This document shows positions 18,344 to 27,380 of a stretch of 64,000 nucleotides of DNA, one piece after another. Location: the NCBI RefSeq assembly GCF_007860095.1, contig NZ_SJPT01000014.1, positions 1 to 64,000 on the forward strand, given 5' to 3'. Position 1 is the first letter of the stretch; the number at the start of each line of letters is the position of its first letter. The stretch comes from Novipirellula galeiformis. Its GTDB lineage: Bacteria > Planctomycetota > Planctomycetia > Pirellulales > Pirellulaceae. The translations under genes were made by a program, and so were the position numbers. The notes under the pieces were generated by a model. That model was not told the DNA's origin. It did not search any database and saw nothing but the letters and a program-made list of their open reading frames with translations.

Positions 18344-19375
18344 TTAAGACACTTCGACGCTCTCCATTTGGGCATTGTATTCGCCACGCCGCGCCATCCG
18401 GTTGCAATGGGCTCGATGCAACAGTGCTTTCTGTGCTGCGCTGCCGTTTGCGTCTTGGCCGGACCAGATTTCCAGAGCGGGTTGTTGGATGGCGCGGGCA
18501 AACGAAAACGCCAGCGGCCAGGGCGTTTGCGACGCGAGGCGAACATTCATCGCATTCAAGCGGGCTGAGGCTAACTCCGCGGGCTGCCCTCCCGATAAGA
18601 ATGTGATTCCTCCGATCGCAGCGGGGACGGCCCGACGGAAACATTGAATCGTGGCCTCGCACACCTCGTCTACTGTGTCTTGCTGCGGACAAGCCAATCC
18701 CGGCAGCACCATGTTGGGCTTGAGCAGCATTCCTTCCAACATCATCCGTTGGACGTAGAGTTGGTGGAAAACCGTTCGCAAGACTTCCTCGGTGACCTCT
18801 CCACATCGCTGCATCGTGTGTTCACCGTCCATCAACACTTCCGGTTCGACGATCGGGACCAGTCCGGCTTCTTGACACAACGCGGCGTAACGAGCCAGTG
18901 CATGGGCGTTGGCTTGAATCGCAGATCGACTGGGGATGCCATCGCCGATCACGATCACCCCGCGCCATTTGGCAAAGCGGGCTCCCATTTGAACATACTC
19001 AGCCAACCGCTCGCGCAAGCCGTCCAGACCTTCGGTGATTTTTTCACCGGGAAACCCGGCCATGTTCTTGGCGCCAGTATCCACTTTGATGCCGGGAATG
19101 ATGCCCGCCTTAGTGAGAGCTTGGGCAAACGGGGTCCCGTCTTTCAGCTGCTGGCGGATCGTCTCATCGTAAAGGATCGCCCCTGAGATGCTCTGGTCAA
19201 GTCCCGGTGTGCTGACGAGCAATTCACGATAGGCGCGGCGGCGCTCCTCGGTTTGCGGAATGCCCCACGCGGCAAAACGGCGGTTGCAAGTCGAGTTGCT
19301 TTCGTCCATCGCCAATATCCCCTTGTCGCCTGCGACTAAAGTCTGCGCCGTGTTCATCAATGTGTCGGAATTCAT
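18344..19375 (-). CDS. Fructose-bisphosphate aldolase class I
   Basis: 343 residues, the usual length. Cleaves fructose 1,6-bisphosphate to glyceraldehyde 3-phosphate and dihydroxyacetone phosphate in glycolysis/gluconeogenesis, in the cytoplasm. Class I signatures are GILAMDES (19-26), the acidic residue and Lys of IVEPEV (175-180), and the Schiff-base Lys219 in MLLKPNM. FLSGGQ, near residue 260, binds phosphate. No Tyr-terminated C-tail of the vertebrate kind. Single gene with no operon partner. Confidence 0.95.
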   Translation of the reverse strand: MNSDTLMNTAQTLVAGDKGILAMDESNSTCNRRFAAWGIPQTEERRRAYRELLVSTPGLDQSISGAILYDETIRQQLKDGTPFAQALTKAGIIPGIKVDTGAKNMAGFPGEKITEGLDGLRERLAEYVQMGARFAKWRGVIVIGDGIPSRSAIQANAHALARYAALCQEAGLVPIVEPEVLMDGEHTMQRCGEVTEEVLRTVFHQLYVQRMMLEGMLLKPNMVLPGLACPQQDTVDEVCEATIQCFRRAVPAAIGGITFLSGGQPAELASARLNAMNVRLASQTPWPLAFSFARAIQQPALEIWSGQDANGSAAQKALLHRAHCNRMARRGEYNAQMESVEVS

Positions 19376-20150
19376 CTTTTGGATTCGCTTTCATGTTGAG
19401 GAATGGTCAGGAGGGCGGATTCAAGTCTCGTTTCGATTAGCTGCAAATGGCTCACGCCGAGGTTGGACATGGCGTTTGGATTTTCATGTCCGCTAATTCG
19501 GTGACCAACCGCTGCGTCTCCGGTACAGCAAGTGTCTGCGACTCAAGGAAGCGTCTTTTACCACGCAAATGATGTGCGACTTCGTAGCGATGGCGCCGTC
19601 GTGCGATGGCGATGCAAGCGGTGTGCCAAATGGTTCCTCTGCGCCGCGGCGGTATCGGGATGCTCGTCGTTCGGTATCGCCAACTCGTCGCGTTCGGGTT
19701 TGATTGACCTTCGTTGAAGACTCCAGCCAAAATGGAACCCGCCGTTTGATTCGGCTAAGCTGTCGGCGCTCATGCTTGCTGGCGATTCGGGCCGCGGTGA
19801 TCACGCACCGCTAGCCTTTCGTTGCTTACCCTTCTCGTGTGTGTCGTGAACATCCTCGGGACCAACCATCCGCTGTTTTCATTTGGTGCCTATGGCGCGA
19901 GCTGGCCTCCAGACGACCGGAAATTGACTCGCTTCACGATAGGATGCCCTTGCCGAAGAGAATGGTGGTTGGTTTTAGGTGGGAGCACGCGCAGCTTGTC
20001 AAAGTGGCCGGCCCAAAAAATATCGACGGATCGTAATACGTGAGCCTGCAGTCTTTAGTATCCTGGTGCGTGGTCACGGCATTCGTTCGTGGTTATTGCA
20101 AACGCCCCTCGGAACACTTTTGGCCCGTCATTTTTGGTTAGGAATCGGTT
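19376..20150. other. 775-base gap without supported gene
   Basis: Divergent spacer between the aldolase and LamG-propeller genes. Overlapping short frames on both strands show no family features or ribosome-binding sites. Confidence 0.45.
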
Positions 20151-21809
20151 ATGAATCTATTGCGGTTTGGTTTGCGATTCGCCTCGCTTGCGTTGGTGTT
20201 GATCGGCTCGTCGCGGCTTCCTGCCGATGACGGTCTCGTGGCGCATTGGAAGTTTGCGGGCGATGCCAAGGATTCCTCTAAAAATGCATTGCACGCAAAA
20301 AATCACGGCGTCGACTTCGTTTCATCGGGGCCCAATGAAAACTCCCACGGCGGCGCACGGTTTGACGGTCGTGGTCAATACCTTGAGGTGGATGATGCGA
20401 AATCTCTCGATGTGGGTACCGGTAATTTCTCAATCGCGGTTTGGGTGCATACCGAACAATCGCTCGATGACTTGCCGGGAAACCTGCTCTCAAAATACGA
20501 TCCGCAGTCTCGTCGTGGATTCCAATTGAGTATCGACAGCCGGCCGGGGGTGACCTCGAGCCAGTCCAATGCTGGTCAACTGCACTTTGGTATCGATAAC
20601 GGCAAAAGCGAAGCAAAGTGGACCGATCATGGCCGTTTAGGCAATGCCGTGTTGGTTTATGGGATGGCGGTGCACGACGGTCAATTGTTTGCTGGCACCT
20701 GTGTGCCTGGGAATGAGGCCGGGCGTGTGTATCGATTCGACGGTGAGTCTTGGACCGACTGTGGCGCCCCCGACGCATGTAACGCGGTTTCATCGATGGC
20801 CGTTTTTCAGGGAGACCTGTACGTCGGCGTCAGCAAGTATCGTCTGGGCGGTTCGTCGTTGGCCGAATCGGAAAACCCCAATCTCGGTGGCAAGGTCTAC
20901 CGTTATGTTGCCGACGGGAAATGGGAGTCGTGCGGCTCGCTTCCCGACGTCGAGGCCATCAACGGGATGGTCGTTTTTCGCGACAAACTCTATGCCAGCT
21001 CGATGTATGCACCGGCTGGATTCTTCCGTTACGAAGGAGGCACGCAGTGGACGTCATGTGGAACGCCCGATGGCAAGCGTGTCGAAGCGTTGGGCGTCTA
21101 TAACGGGCACATTTACGCGAGTGGCTACGACGAAGGAGCCGTCTACCGCTACGATGGCCAGTCGTGGGCGCATATGGGACTAATTGAAGACGCGACACAG
21201 ACGTACGGGTTTGCCGTGCATCATGGCGAGTTGTACGTCAGCGAATGGCCTCACGCGAAAGTCTACCGTTTTGCCGGGCCGGACAACTGGGGCTTTGCCG
21301 GACGGGCGGGTGAGGAAAAAGAAACGATGCCGTTGGCGGTCTATAACGGAAAAATGTACGTCGGCACGTTGCCGACCGGGGAGGTGTACCGCTTTGACAA
21401 TGGGCCCACATGGACCCAGGTGGGCCGACTCGATTTTACCCCGGACGTGCGTTATCGCCGCGTGTGGTCGATGGCCGTTTTCCAAGGCCGGTTGTTCGCG
21501 GGGGCACTCCCTTCGGGACGCGTGCATTCGATCGAAGTCGGCAAGAATGTCACCCATGACCACGCCCTGCGTCCCGGATGGAGACACATTGCCGCTGTGA
21601 AAGGGGACGACCAACTCAGCTTGTTTGTGGATGGAAAGTTGGTGTCACGCTCAAGCAAGTTTGACGCGACCGACTTTGATCTCTCCAACGATCAACCCTT
21701 GAAAATTGGTTTCGGTGCCCAAGACTATTTCAACGGACGGCTCCGCGATTTGCGGATTTACAGCCGTGCGGTCGACCCTCAAGAGATCGCGGAGTTGGCG
21801 GGGAAGTGA
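20151..21809 (+). CDS. Secreted LamG-fold protein with inserted seven-bladed propeller
   Basis: 552 residues, signal peptide 1-25 (ending LPADDG). Residues 26-155 are the first half of a LamG/concanavalin-A-like jelly roll (LVAHWKFAGDAKDSS, ARFDGRGQYLEV, NFSIAVWVHT). Residues 160-480 contain seven repeats of the form (S/G)MAV-x-x-G-x-LYVG-...-G-x-VYR(F/Y)-x-x-x-x-W-x-x-x-G, a Kelch/NHL-like propeller. Residues 482-552 return to LamG (GWRHIAAVKGDDQLSLFVDG, FNGRLRDLRIYSRAVDPQEI). The propeller therefore seems to interrupt one LamG domain. Probably an extracellular glycan- or protein-binding protein; no catalytic site seen. Single gene. Confidence 0.87.
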   Translation: MNLLRFGLRFASLALVLIGSSRLPADDGLVAHWKFAGDAKDSSKNALHAKNHGVDFVSSGPNENSHGGARFDGRGQYLEVDDAKSLDVGTGNFSIAVWVHTEQSLDDLPGNLLSKYDPQSRRGFQLSIDSRPGVTSSQSNAGQLHFGIDNGKSEAKWTDHGRLGNAVLVYGMAVHDGQLFAGTCVPGNEAGRVYRFDGESWTDCGAPDACNAVSSMAVFQGDLYVGVSKYRLGGSSLAESENPNLGGKVYRYVADGKWESCGSLPDVEAINGMVVFRDKLYASSMYAPAGFFRYEGGTQWTSCGTPDGKRVEALGVYNGHIYASGYDEGAVYRYDGQSWAHMGLIEDATQTYGFAVHHGELYVSEWPHAKVYRFAGPDNWGFAGRAGEEKETMPLAVYNGKMYVGTLPTGEVYRFDNGPTWTQVGRLDFTPDVRYRRVWSMAVFQGRLFAGALPSGRVHSIEVGKNVTHDHALRPGWRHIAAVKGDDQLSLFVDGKLVSRSSKFDATDFDLSNDQPLKIGFGAQDYFNGRLRDLRIYSRAVDPQEIAELAGK

Positions 21810-22055
21810 AACGTCCTCGGAACGACGCGCAAGGTTTGGATTGTTTAGATACTCGGTTTCGGCAGGGGAACGACAATGTGATGGGGGTAATTCAACTGCG
21901 AGTCTGCTCTAAAAACTAAGCACCTCGGCAGAAGTCTTTCGGCATAACTCCTCAAAGCGGCGAAACTGCAAATCGTAGCCTAGGCTACGTAAAGCCCAAT
22001 GAGTTGTGCGGAGGTGCTTACCTCCATCCTTTTTCATTTCCTGTCGACGACTGTG

Positions 22056-22397
22056 ATGTCAGAACCATCCTTGATCCAGCAACGCTACTCGGTCACGATC
22101 ATCCTGCTCGATGGTACGAAGCATGTCGTTGAATTTAGGCGGCACGCCTACAACAATCTGATGGAAATGATCGTCAACGAGTTGTACGAAAACATTGGCG
22201 ATTGCAAAGGACACGCGTGGTGCGGAACGTGTCACGTCGAAATCGTCTCAGGCATGCTACACGAAGAGATGAATCGCGACGAAACCATGACATTGGATAA
22301 ACTGCCCAACGCGGCCGCTTCGAGTCGGCTGGCTTGTCAGATCATGACGGACGAACGGATCGACTCGATGGTGTTTCGCGTGCTCGGCGACGTCTAA
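22056..22397 (+). CDS. [2Fe-2S] ferredoxin
   Basis: 113 residues from ATG 22056 (an upstream in-frame ATG at 21999 would add a hydrophobic tail without support). Cys50-x5-Cys56-x2-Cys59 and Cys94 are the four cluster ligands in the order typical of adrenodoxin/plant-type ferredoxins (CKGHAWCGTC ... LACQ). Soluble electron carrier; its partner oxidoreductase is not in the neighbourhood. The C-terminus resembles the ISC-type or monooxygenase ferredoxins rather than photosynthetic ones. Confidence 0.9.
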   Translation: MSEPSLIQQRYSVTIILLDGTKHVVEFRRHAYNNLMEMIVNELYENIGDCKGHAWCGTCHVEIVSGMLHEEMNRDETMTLDKLPNAAASSRLACQIMTDERIDSMVFRVLGDV

Positions 22398-22676
22398 TGA
22401 AGATAATGTGACGGGGGTAATACAACTCCCCGACTGTTCTGAAACCCACATCCGTCCCATCGGTTTCCCCACGACGCCCGGTCTTTGCGACCGGCCTACG
22501 GTGTGGGTTCTGTTGGGTCGCTACGCCCCGGCTAAGGCATTCGTTACTTAGATAGTTTTTTCGCAGAAGCGTCGCTTGCTAGCCCGGATAATGCATCCGA
22601 CCGAGCAAAAAGGTCTTAACCGATTCATCATTAACGTGTTACGCATTTTGAATGATGTACGCAAACAAAACCATAC

Positions 22677-22728
22677 CCCGAAGTGTGAGCGAGGGATTTT
22701 ACGAAGGGTCCCTCGTATACGCGTCGGG
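22677..22728. repeat. REP-like imperfect palindrome
   Basis: 20-base arms (22677-22696 and 22709-22728) pair at about 15 positions: CCCGA...CGAGGGA against TCCCTCG...TCGGG, with a 12-base loop. GTGTGAGCGAGGGA-type palindromes resemble dispersed intergenic repeats of Pirellulaceae. It lies in the 518-base gap 22398-22915, where no gene is supported, about 190 bases upstream of the low-complexity secreted protein gene. Confidence 0.5.
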
Positions 22729-22915
22729 TTATGAAATATCCGCGTCTAGTAGATCGCTCTCCTATTAACGCAGTTGATCCTGGGCGTCCTGGTAGGGGCC
22801 CCACACTGAATTCGGTGCCGTGAAACTGGAAAGGTTGATTTCGTAAGTTGACTCTCTTGATGGCGACGCGAAGAATCGATTCGGTTCGAACGGATTCCCT
22901 TGAGAGGTACTAAGT

Positions 22916-23548
22916 ATGTTGGCTCGATTGTTGTATGGCGGTGGACTCGCGTTGGTGGCTGCCCAATTGTTTGCTCAGGGGCATCACTGTGGCCCGGGTT
23001 GCTCGGGATCGGGATCGGGAAATTATTATCAACAGGCACCTCACGCTGCGGACATCGCGCCGCTGCCATCTGATTTTGGCGCGGGTTACTCACATGATTA
23101 TCATTCCGGTGCGTTGATTGACCCGCGGATGATGCGGCCCCCTGTGGACGCTTATTCTCAATCGCAACGGTCGCGATCGCCGAGGTCGTTTCGGTCGCCG
23201 GCGGCGGGCTATCAGTCTCCGGTGCAAGGCCACCTTGGCCACCACGATCACTGGGGTGAAGGGGATCTGCATCGGCGTCGTCCCGGGGGACGGCATGCCG
23301 CAACAGCCCGGCCGCAGGGAAATGACGCTCCGTCGGGAGCAAGTCAATTTCCCCCACGCAACTTCACCTCGCCACCAATGCAGTCGCCGAGCAACGAAGA
23401 CATGCGACCGATGCCACAGCCGTCCTGGACGCCTCCATCGTCAGTTTTTCGTGAGCTAAATCCAGCACCGGAGACGTTACAGCAACCTTGGTCGTCACAA
23501 CGTCCGGCAACGTCCCTGGATCGACCGATCCAGGCTTGGAACATCTAA
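22916..23548 (+). CDS. Secreted low-complexity Ser/Pro/Gln-rich protein
   Basis: 210 residues. Signal peptide 1-21 (LALVAAQLFAQG) followed by a short Cys/Gly/Ser segment (HHCGPGCSGSGSG) and then a disordered Pro, Ser, Gln, Arg and His-rich body with QSPVQGHLGHHDHW. No recognised domain. The start has GAGAGG eight bases upstream. Similar small disordered secreted proteins occur in planctomycetes and may be cell-envelope or matrix components. A perfect 13-bp hairpin follows the stop by one base. Confidence 0.7.
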   Translation: MLARLLYGGGLALVAAQLFAQGHHCGPGCSGSGSGNYYQQAPHAADIAPLPSDFGAGYSHDYHSGALIDPRMMRPPVDAYSQSQRSRSPRSFRSPAAGYQSPVQGHLGHHDHWGEGDLHRRRPGGRHAATARPQGNDAPSGASQFPPRNFTSPPMQSPSNEDMRPMPQPSWTPPSSVFRELNPAPETLQQPWSSQRPATSLDRPIQAWNI

Positions 23549-23549
23549 G

Positions 23550-23582
23550 CATGATCCGAGAGTTGGCGGCTCTCGGATCATG
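23550..23582 (+). terminator. Strong hairpin after the low-complexity gene
   Basis: Perfect 13-bp stem (ATGATCCGAGAG with CTCTCGGATCAT plus a closing C-G pair) and a seven-base loop, starting one base past the stop codon. There is no T-run after it, so it may be a transcript-end or RNA-stability hairpin rather than a classical intrinsic terminator. Confidence 0.65.
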
Positions 23583-23767
23583 GCGTCGGATGCTTCGTTT
23601 TACATTTCACTTCCGACGCGATCGGCGATGAACAACACAGCCCAGAGGGAAGGTTCTGCGCGTGAAGCGTTGCAATCCGTAACCCCGGTTTTGATTATCC
23701 CCGGGGGAAGATGAATCTCGCTGGATGCAAACGCCGCGCCGTTACGTGCGGCTCGCAATCCTTTCGA

Positions 23768-24232
23768 TCACTCCGTCAGATCGAATGGGAACTGATTTTC
23801 GCCGCTGACGGATACTTCTGCGGTCAAACCCGATTGGTCCGGTCGCTTATATTTCACTGGCAGCAATTCCTTCTTGGAGACGGTCGGTGGTTGCCCGTGC
23901 TTTTCAAAATAAGCCCTTGCTTCTTCGGAGGACATCTCGGTCCCGTCCACCTCCGATTTTGAGATGGTGACGGTGTAGCTACCGGGCATCGCGCCGTCGT
24001 TCGCCTTGAGAGTTGTCAGCTCAAATTGGCCGCTGGCGTCAGTTCTGCCACTGGCCGGCCGGCTGCCATCGGTGGGGATGAACGCCACGACCGCGCCTTC
24101 GACTGGCTGGCCTTGCCAGGTCACGGTGCCGGCAGCGGGAATGGTGCCATCGAGCCCTGCGTCTGTACCACAGCCAACGAGGGAAGCAATCCCGGCCAGG
24201 AGCAGCACGTGCATTAGATTAAGACGTTGCAT
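23768..24232 (-). CDS. Carboxypeptidase-regulatory-like lipoprotein (cassette 1)
   Basis: 154 residues from ATG 24232 (an in-frame ATG at 24268 adds 12 residues before the signal and is less likely). Lipobox L-V-G-C after a hydrophobic signal; the mature lipoprotein should be outer-membrane or periplasm anchored. The body has the beta-sandwich repeat of carboxypeptidase regulatory-like domains (GTVTWQGQPVEGAVVAFIPT, GRTDASGQFELTT, PGSYTVTISK). It follows the DUF1559 gene with 134 bases between, including a hairpin. This DUF1559 plus lipoprotein pairing recurs at 35867-37526. Confidence 0.85.
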   Translation of the reverse strand: MQRLNLMHVLLLAGIASLVGCGTDAGLDGTIPAAGTVTWQGQPVEGAVVAFIPTDGSRPASGRTDASGQFELTTLKANDGAMPGSYTVTISKSEVDGTEMSSEEARAYFEKHGQPPTVSKKELLPVKYKRPDQSGLTAEVSVSGENQFPFDLTE

Positions 24233-24306
24233 TATCAATCGTTTTCTCGTCGTAGTAAGTAGGAGCAAAGTCAGGAGATGACTAGCAAAAGCAGCGGATG
24301 GCGTGA

Positions 24307-24335
24307 GTGACGATTCGTTTGTCCCGACTCGTCAC
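24307..24335 (-). terminator. Intercistronic hairpin in cassette 1
   Basis: GTGACGA (24307-24313) pairs with TCGTCAC (24329-24335) across a 15-base loop. It sits between the DUF1559 stop and the lipoprotein start, so it could partly terminate or stabilise the transcript. No T-run. Confidence 0.45.
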
Positions 24336-24366
24336 CGTGGTTATCAATTGCCGAGCCTCCGACACG

Positions 24367-25422
24367 TTACGGTAAATTGGCAACTTCGCCGCCCTGCTTC
24401 GATCCCAGGGCACCCCAGACGCCGTAGGGCGTGAGCCCACTACTCGTTGGAGCTGCGTAGATGTTTCCAGTATCGATCGAATCCGTGATGAATGCGACAG
24501 ATCCGTCGCACATCAGCACTTGCACGCCTCCGGGGTGGTAGCTTGTGGGTGGCGCGAGCGTACGTCCGGAGTCCCATGTCGCCTCGGCACAGGAAGGGCC
24601 ATTGGGAGCCAGGATGGTGTTGAACTGCGTGAATCCCGAAACGCCGTTGCTCCAGTACACTCCCGCCCATGCACGGGTGGTCAAGCTATCTAGATAGAAA
24701 CCACTGACCCCCAGCGTGCTCATGCATGTCCCGGGGCTGGCGGGATCCAGATAACTCATCACGGTTCCGCCTTTGACTCTCTCACCCGCGCCGTTGGCGA
24801 TGGCCCGTTCGCTCATCGCGATCGTATTGCTAAGTCCATCGATAATGGCGGAGAAATTGAAGGTCTCTAAATAGCCAAACGGGCCGCGAATGGTTTGCTT
24901 TGCGGTATAACCGGTCGGCATCCAGTCGCCGGCGCTGAAGACGTAATTCGTGCGACCGTTGTCCGTCGGTCCTTTTGTGCCTGCGCCTCCGTCCGAAGGG
25001 CATAGAAAAGCGGCGATTTGTACGTTCCACGGGTCATAGGTCGAGGTCGACCAGGGAATTGGGCCATACGGATTAAAGGCAACGCCGTTGAAGGTGTTGG
25101 GCGAACGGATCTGATCGTACACGGTGCCCTGCTCGATGAACGGCAGGATGGGTACCAAGCCGCTCACATACGGGTTGTAGCTCGGCCCCATCATCAAAGC
25201 AGGCAACGCCCTGTGAGTATCATGATAGTTGTGCAGCGCCAGTCCCAACTGCTTGAGGTTGTTCGAACACTGCATCCGTCGCGCCGCCTCGCGAGCAGCC
25301 TGGACGGCCGGCAGCAGAAGCCCGACGAGCACTCCGATGATGGCGATCACCACCAACAATTCAACGAGCGTGAATCCACGTGGGCGGGTCCGACTCTTAA
25401 AGACAAAAATTTCGTGACTCAT
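24367..25422 (-). CDS. DUF1559 prepilin-like protein (cassette 1)
   Basis: 351 residues. N-terminus has the class III prepilin/pseudopilin signal ([21 protein letters not shown]), cut before Phe17 and methylated there by the prepilin peptidase, and then forming the long alpha-1 helix with [24 protein letters not shown]. The C-terminal DUF1559 beta-rich domain follows (about 75-330, including [18 protein letters not shown]). Planctomycetes carry dozens of such paralogues; a pseudopilin-like surface role is likely but unproven. RBS GAAAGGA ahead of ATG 25422. Confidence 0.93.
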   Translation of the reverse strand: MSHEIFVFKSRTRPRGFTLVELLVVIAIIGVLVGLLLPAVQAAREAARRMQCSNNLKQLGLALHNYHDTHRALPALMMGPSYNPYVSGLVPILPFIEQGTVYDQIRSPNTFNGVAFNPYGPIPWSTSTYDPWNVQIAAFLCPSDGGAGTKGPTDNGRTNYVFSAGDWMPTGYTAKQTIRGPFGYLETFNFSAIIDGLSNTIAMSERAIANGAGERVKGGTVMSYLDPASPGTCMSTLGVSGFYLDSLTTRAWAGVYWSNGVSGFTQFNTILAPNGPSCAEATWDSGRTLAPPTSYHPGGVQVLMCDGSVAFITDSIDTGNIYAAPTSSGLTPYGVWGALGSKQGGEVANLP

Positions 25423-25999
25423 GGTGGGGGTCCTTTCAAAAAAGGAACGAATAGGCAGGGGAATGCAGCAAAGACAAAATGGTGCTAGCGCATGAGGTCG
25501 CGGAGTTTAACGACGGGGAAGGCAAGGTTGCAACCACATGCCGTGCTCTCGTCAGATAGGGGGCGTTCAAAGCGGATGGGGGGCGAATAAAGGTGGCAGA
25601 CACCAAAAGGAGGGTCGCCCAAATGCCAACGGTGTCGGACACGGAAATGGCACAAAATACGGTGCAATCGCGTCCTTGAGAGTGTGATTGTCCTGGCACA
25701 TTTTCTGGCCCGTAGCCCCTTTGTTTCTCCAGAAATTCAGCCAGATTATCTAGGCTGTCTATTCGACTCCCGCGACTTTCCACCGCAGTCCTAGCTCAAT
25801 ACGTGGCGAGAAAGTCAGCCAATAGAATGAACCGCCATGGCCCCGCTCCGGTGGGGAACGATTGCTTTCGTCGGCGAAAAAAGCGAACGGTGACGGGCTG
25901 GAAATTGATCAAATACGCTGGCCGAGCATTCCGTCGCTTTGGCAACGATCGATTGCGAGTCCCTGCAGCCAAATACTGCATGATGACTCGGTCACTCGG
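25423..25999. other. 577-base spacer, promoter side of cassette 1
   Basis: The spacer lies upstream of the DUF1559 gene and downstream of the DUF1593 gene. At 25983-26010 a short ACTCGGTT(A) repeat straddles the DUF1593 stop codon. No coding region is supported. Confidence 0.4.
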
Positions 26000-26995
26000 T
26001 TACTCGGTTACTTGGTCCATTCGCTGCTTCCAGTCTTCGAGGAACTCGCGGCGCCATTGGCTGACGGTTTTGGCTCCGGCCCGTTTGCTGGTGGACAAAC
26101 TGGGATCGGGGTTATCGGTCCAATAGTGTTTGCCGTGATCGGTCGCTACGAACGCGCCGCCCCAATGCGGCGCCGTGGGGTCATCGGGGTTGCCGCGAAG
26201 CAAGTACAAAAATGACGGTGTATCCCCCATCTTGATGTCGCGTTTTTTCGTAAAGAATAGATCTCCAAGCGATCCGTGTCCCTTCACGTGCTGTTGGACG
26301 AAACTTAGGTTGCCCCACTCGCCGTCCTGCACTCCGCCCATGTACATGCCTCGAAAGGAGGTGTCGCTCTCGATCCACCACAAATCCGCATGATGGTTGA
26401 ACAGGTAAGCACGTGCCGCAGAATCTTGCGAGGTATTCCATGAGCCGATCGAATACACGCGGATATTGCTTTTAATCGAGGGATCGTCGTGGATCGCTTG
26501 CGCCACGTCGGTGATGCTGCCCCAAACGAGAATCCACAACGGTCGTTTGTCATCGGCTTGCGCCCGCTGGACAATCCATCGCGAGCCATCGGTGGGTTCG
26601 CTCCAACCTTGTTGCGGTGCCTTTTCGAGAGCACCCTGCTTTGCGACGCTACGCAACGCATCCGGTGCGGGGTAGTCTTTTGAGTGGCTGTGTAGATGCG
26701 AGTAGTCGTTGGCATAGGCATCGATCACTTCCATGATGTGCTGGGTGCGACCGGCGTCCGGCGGCGATGAAATAATGCCTTCCACATCGATAACGTCGGA
26801 GTAAAGAAGCAAATGGATCAGAGATTGAAAGTCGTCTGGATCGGATCCGCCAACATCCGACGAAACAATCACACGCGGCTTGTCGCCGTCCAAGGCGCCG
26901 CCCGGCGGTGAGGCGGTTACCGTTGTGCTATCACCCATAGCGAGAACAAAAAGAACCGTCAGCAAAACGATCCGATGATGGAGGTTGGTCTTCAA
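26000..26995 (-). CDS. Exported DUF1593 nucleoside-hydrolase-like protein
   Basis: 331 residues, signal peptide 1-28 (ending TVTASP). The motif RVIVSSDVGGSDPDDFQSL (about 40-58) matches the Asp-rich ribose-binding motif of nucleoside hydrolases as adapted in the DUF1593 family, and the middle (PLWILVWGSITDVAQAIHD) and IRVYSIGSWNTSQDS also fit. Family members found beside glycosidases are thought to cleave glycans, so the substrate here is open. Full length. Single gene, divergent from the 879-residue protein. Confidence 0.85.
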   Translation of the reverse strand: MKTNLHHRIVLLTVLFVLAMGDSTTVTASPPGGALDGDKPRVIVSSDVGGSDPDDFQSLIHLLLYSDVIDVEGIISSPPDAGRTQHIMEVIDAYANDYSHLHSHSKDYPAPDALRSVAKQGALEKAPQQGWSEPTDGSRWIVQRAQADDKRPLWILVWGSITDVAQAIHDDPSIKSNIRVYSIGSWNTSQDSAARAYLFNHHADLWWIESDTSFRGMYMGGVQDGEWGNLSFVQQHVKGHGSLGDLFFTKKRDIKMGDTPSFLYLLRGNPDDPTAPHWGGAFVATDHGKHYWTDNPDPSLSTSKRAGAKTVSQWRREFLEDWKQRMDQVTE

Positions 26996-27380
26996 TGCAT
27001 GCTCCTTGGTGTGGTTTTCGATCGGTCGATAGTTTTAAGGCCATGCCTTGATTATCGCTGTGTTGAAGTCGTGTTGACAGAAAAAATGGCGACTAAACTC
27101 GACCTCCTCTGGGCACGTGCCTGTACGAGCGACTCGCGTCCCAATGTATCAAGCTCAGTCGCCATCATTGGTCCTCGGAACGAGTATTCGTGTTGGCTCA
27201 CTCCATCACGCTTCCCAAGTGGTGAATCGTCGCGAATCAAGTTCATCTTAGTTTGTGCGGACATCGGAGGTTGGGGCCGCGGATGGCTATACTCAATCGT
27301 TGGGCGAATCACCCGTGCGGAACAACATGAACCGCGTTTGTTCGTTTTAGGTTTGTACTCCTGAGTAGGTAAGGTTATCC
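26996..27380. other. 385-base divergent spacer
   Basis: Holds the promoters of the DUF1593 and 879-residue genes. No coding region or repeat is supported. Confidence 0.4.
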
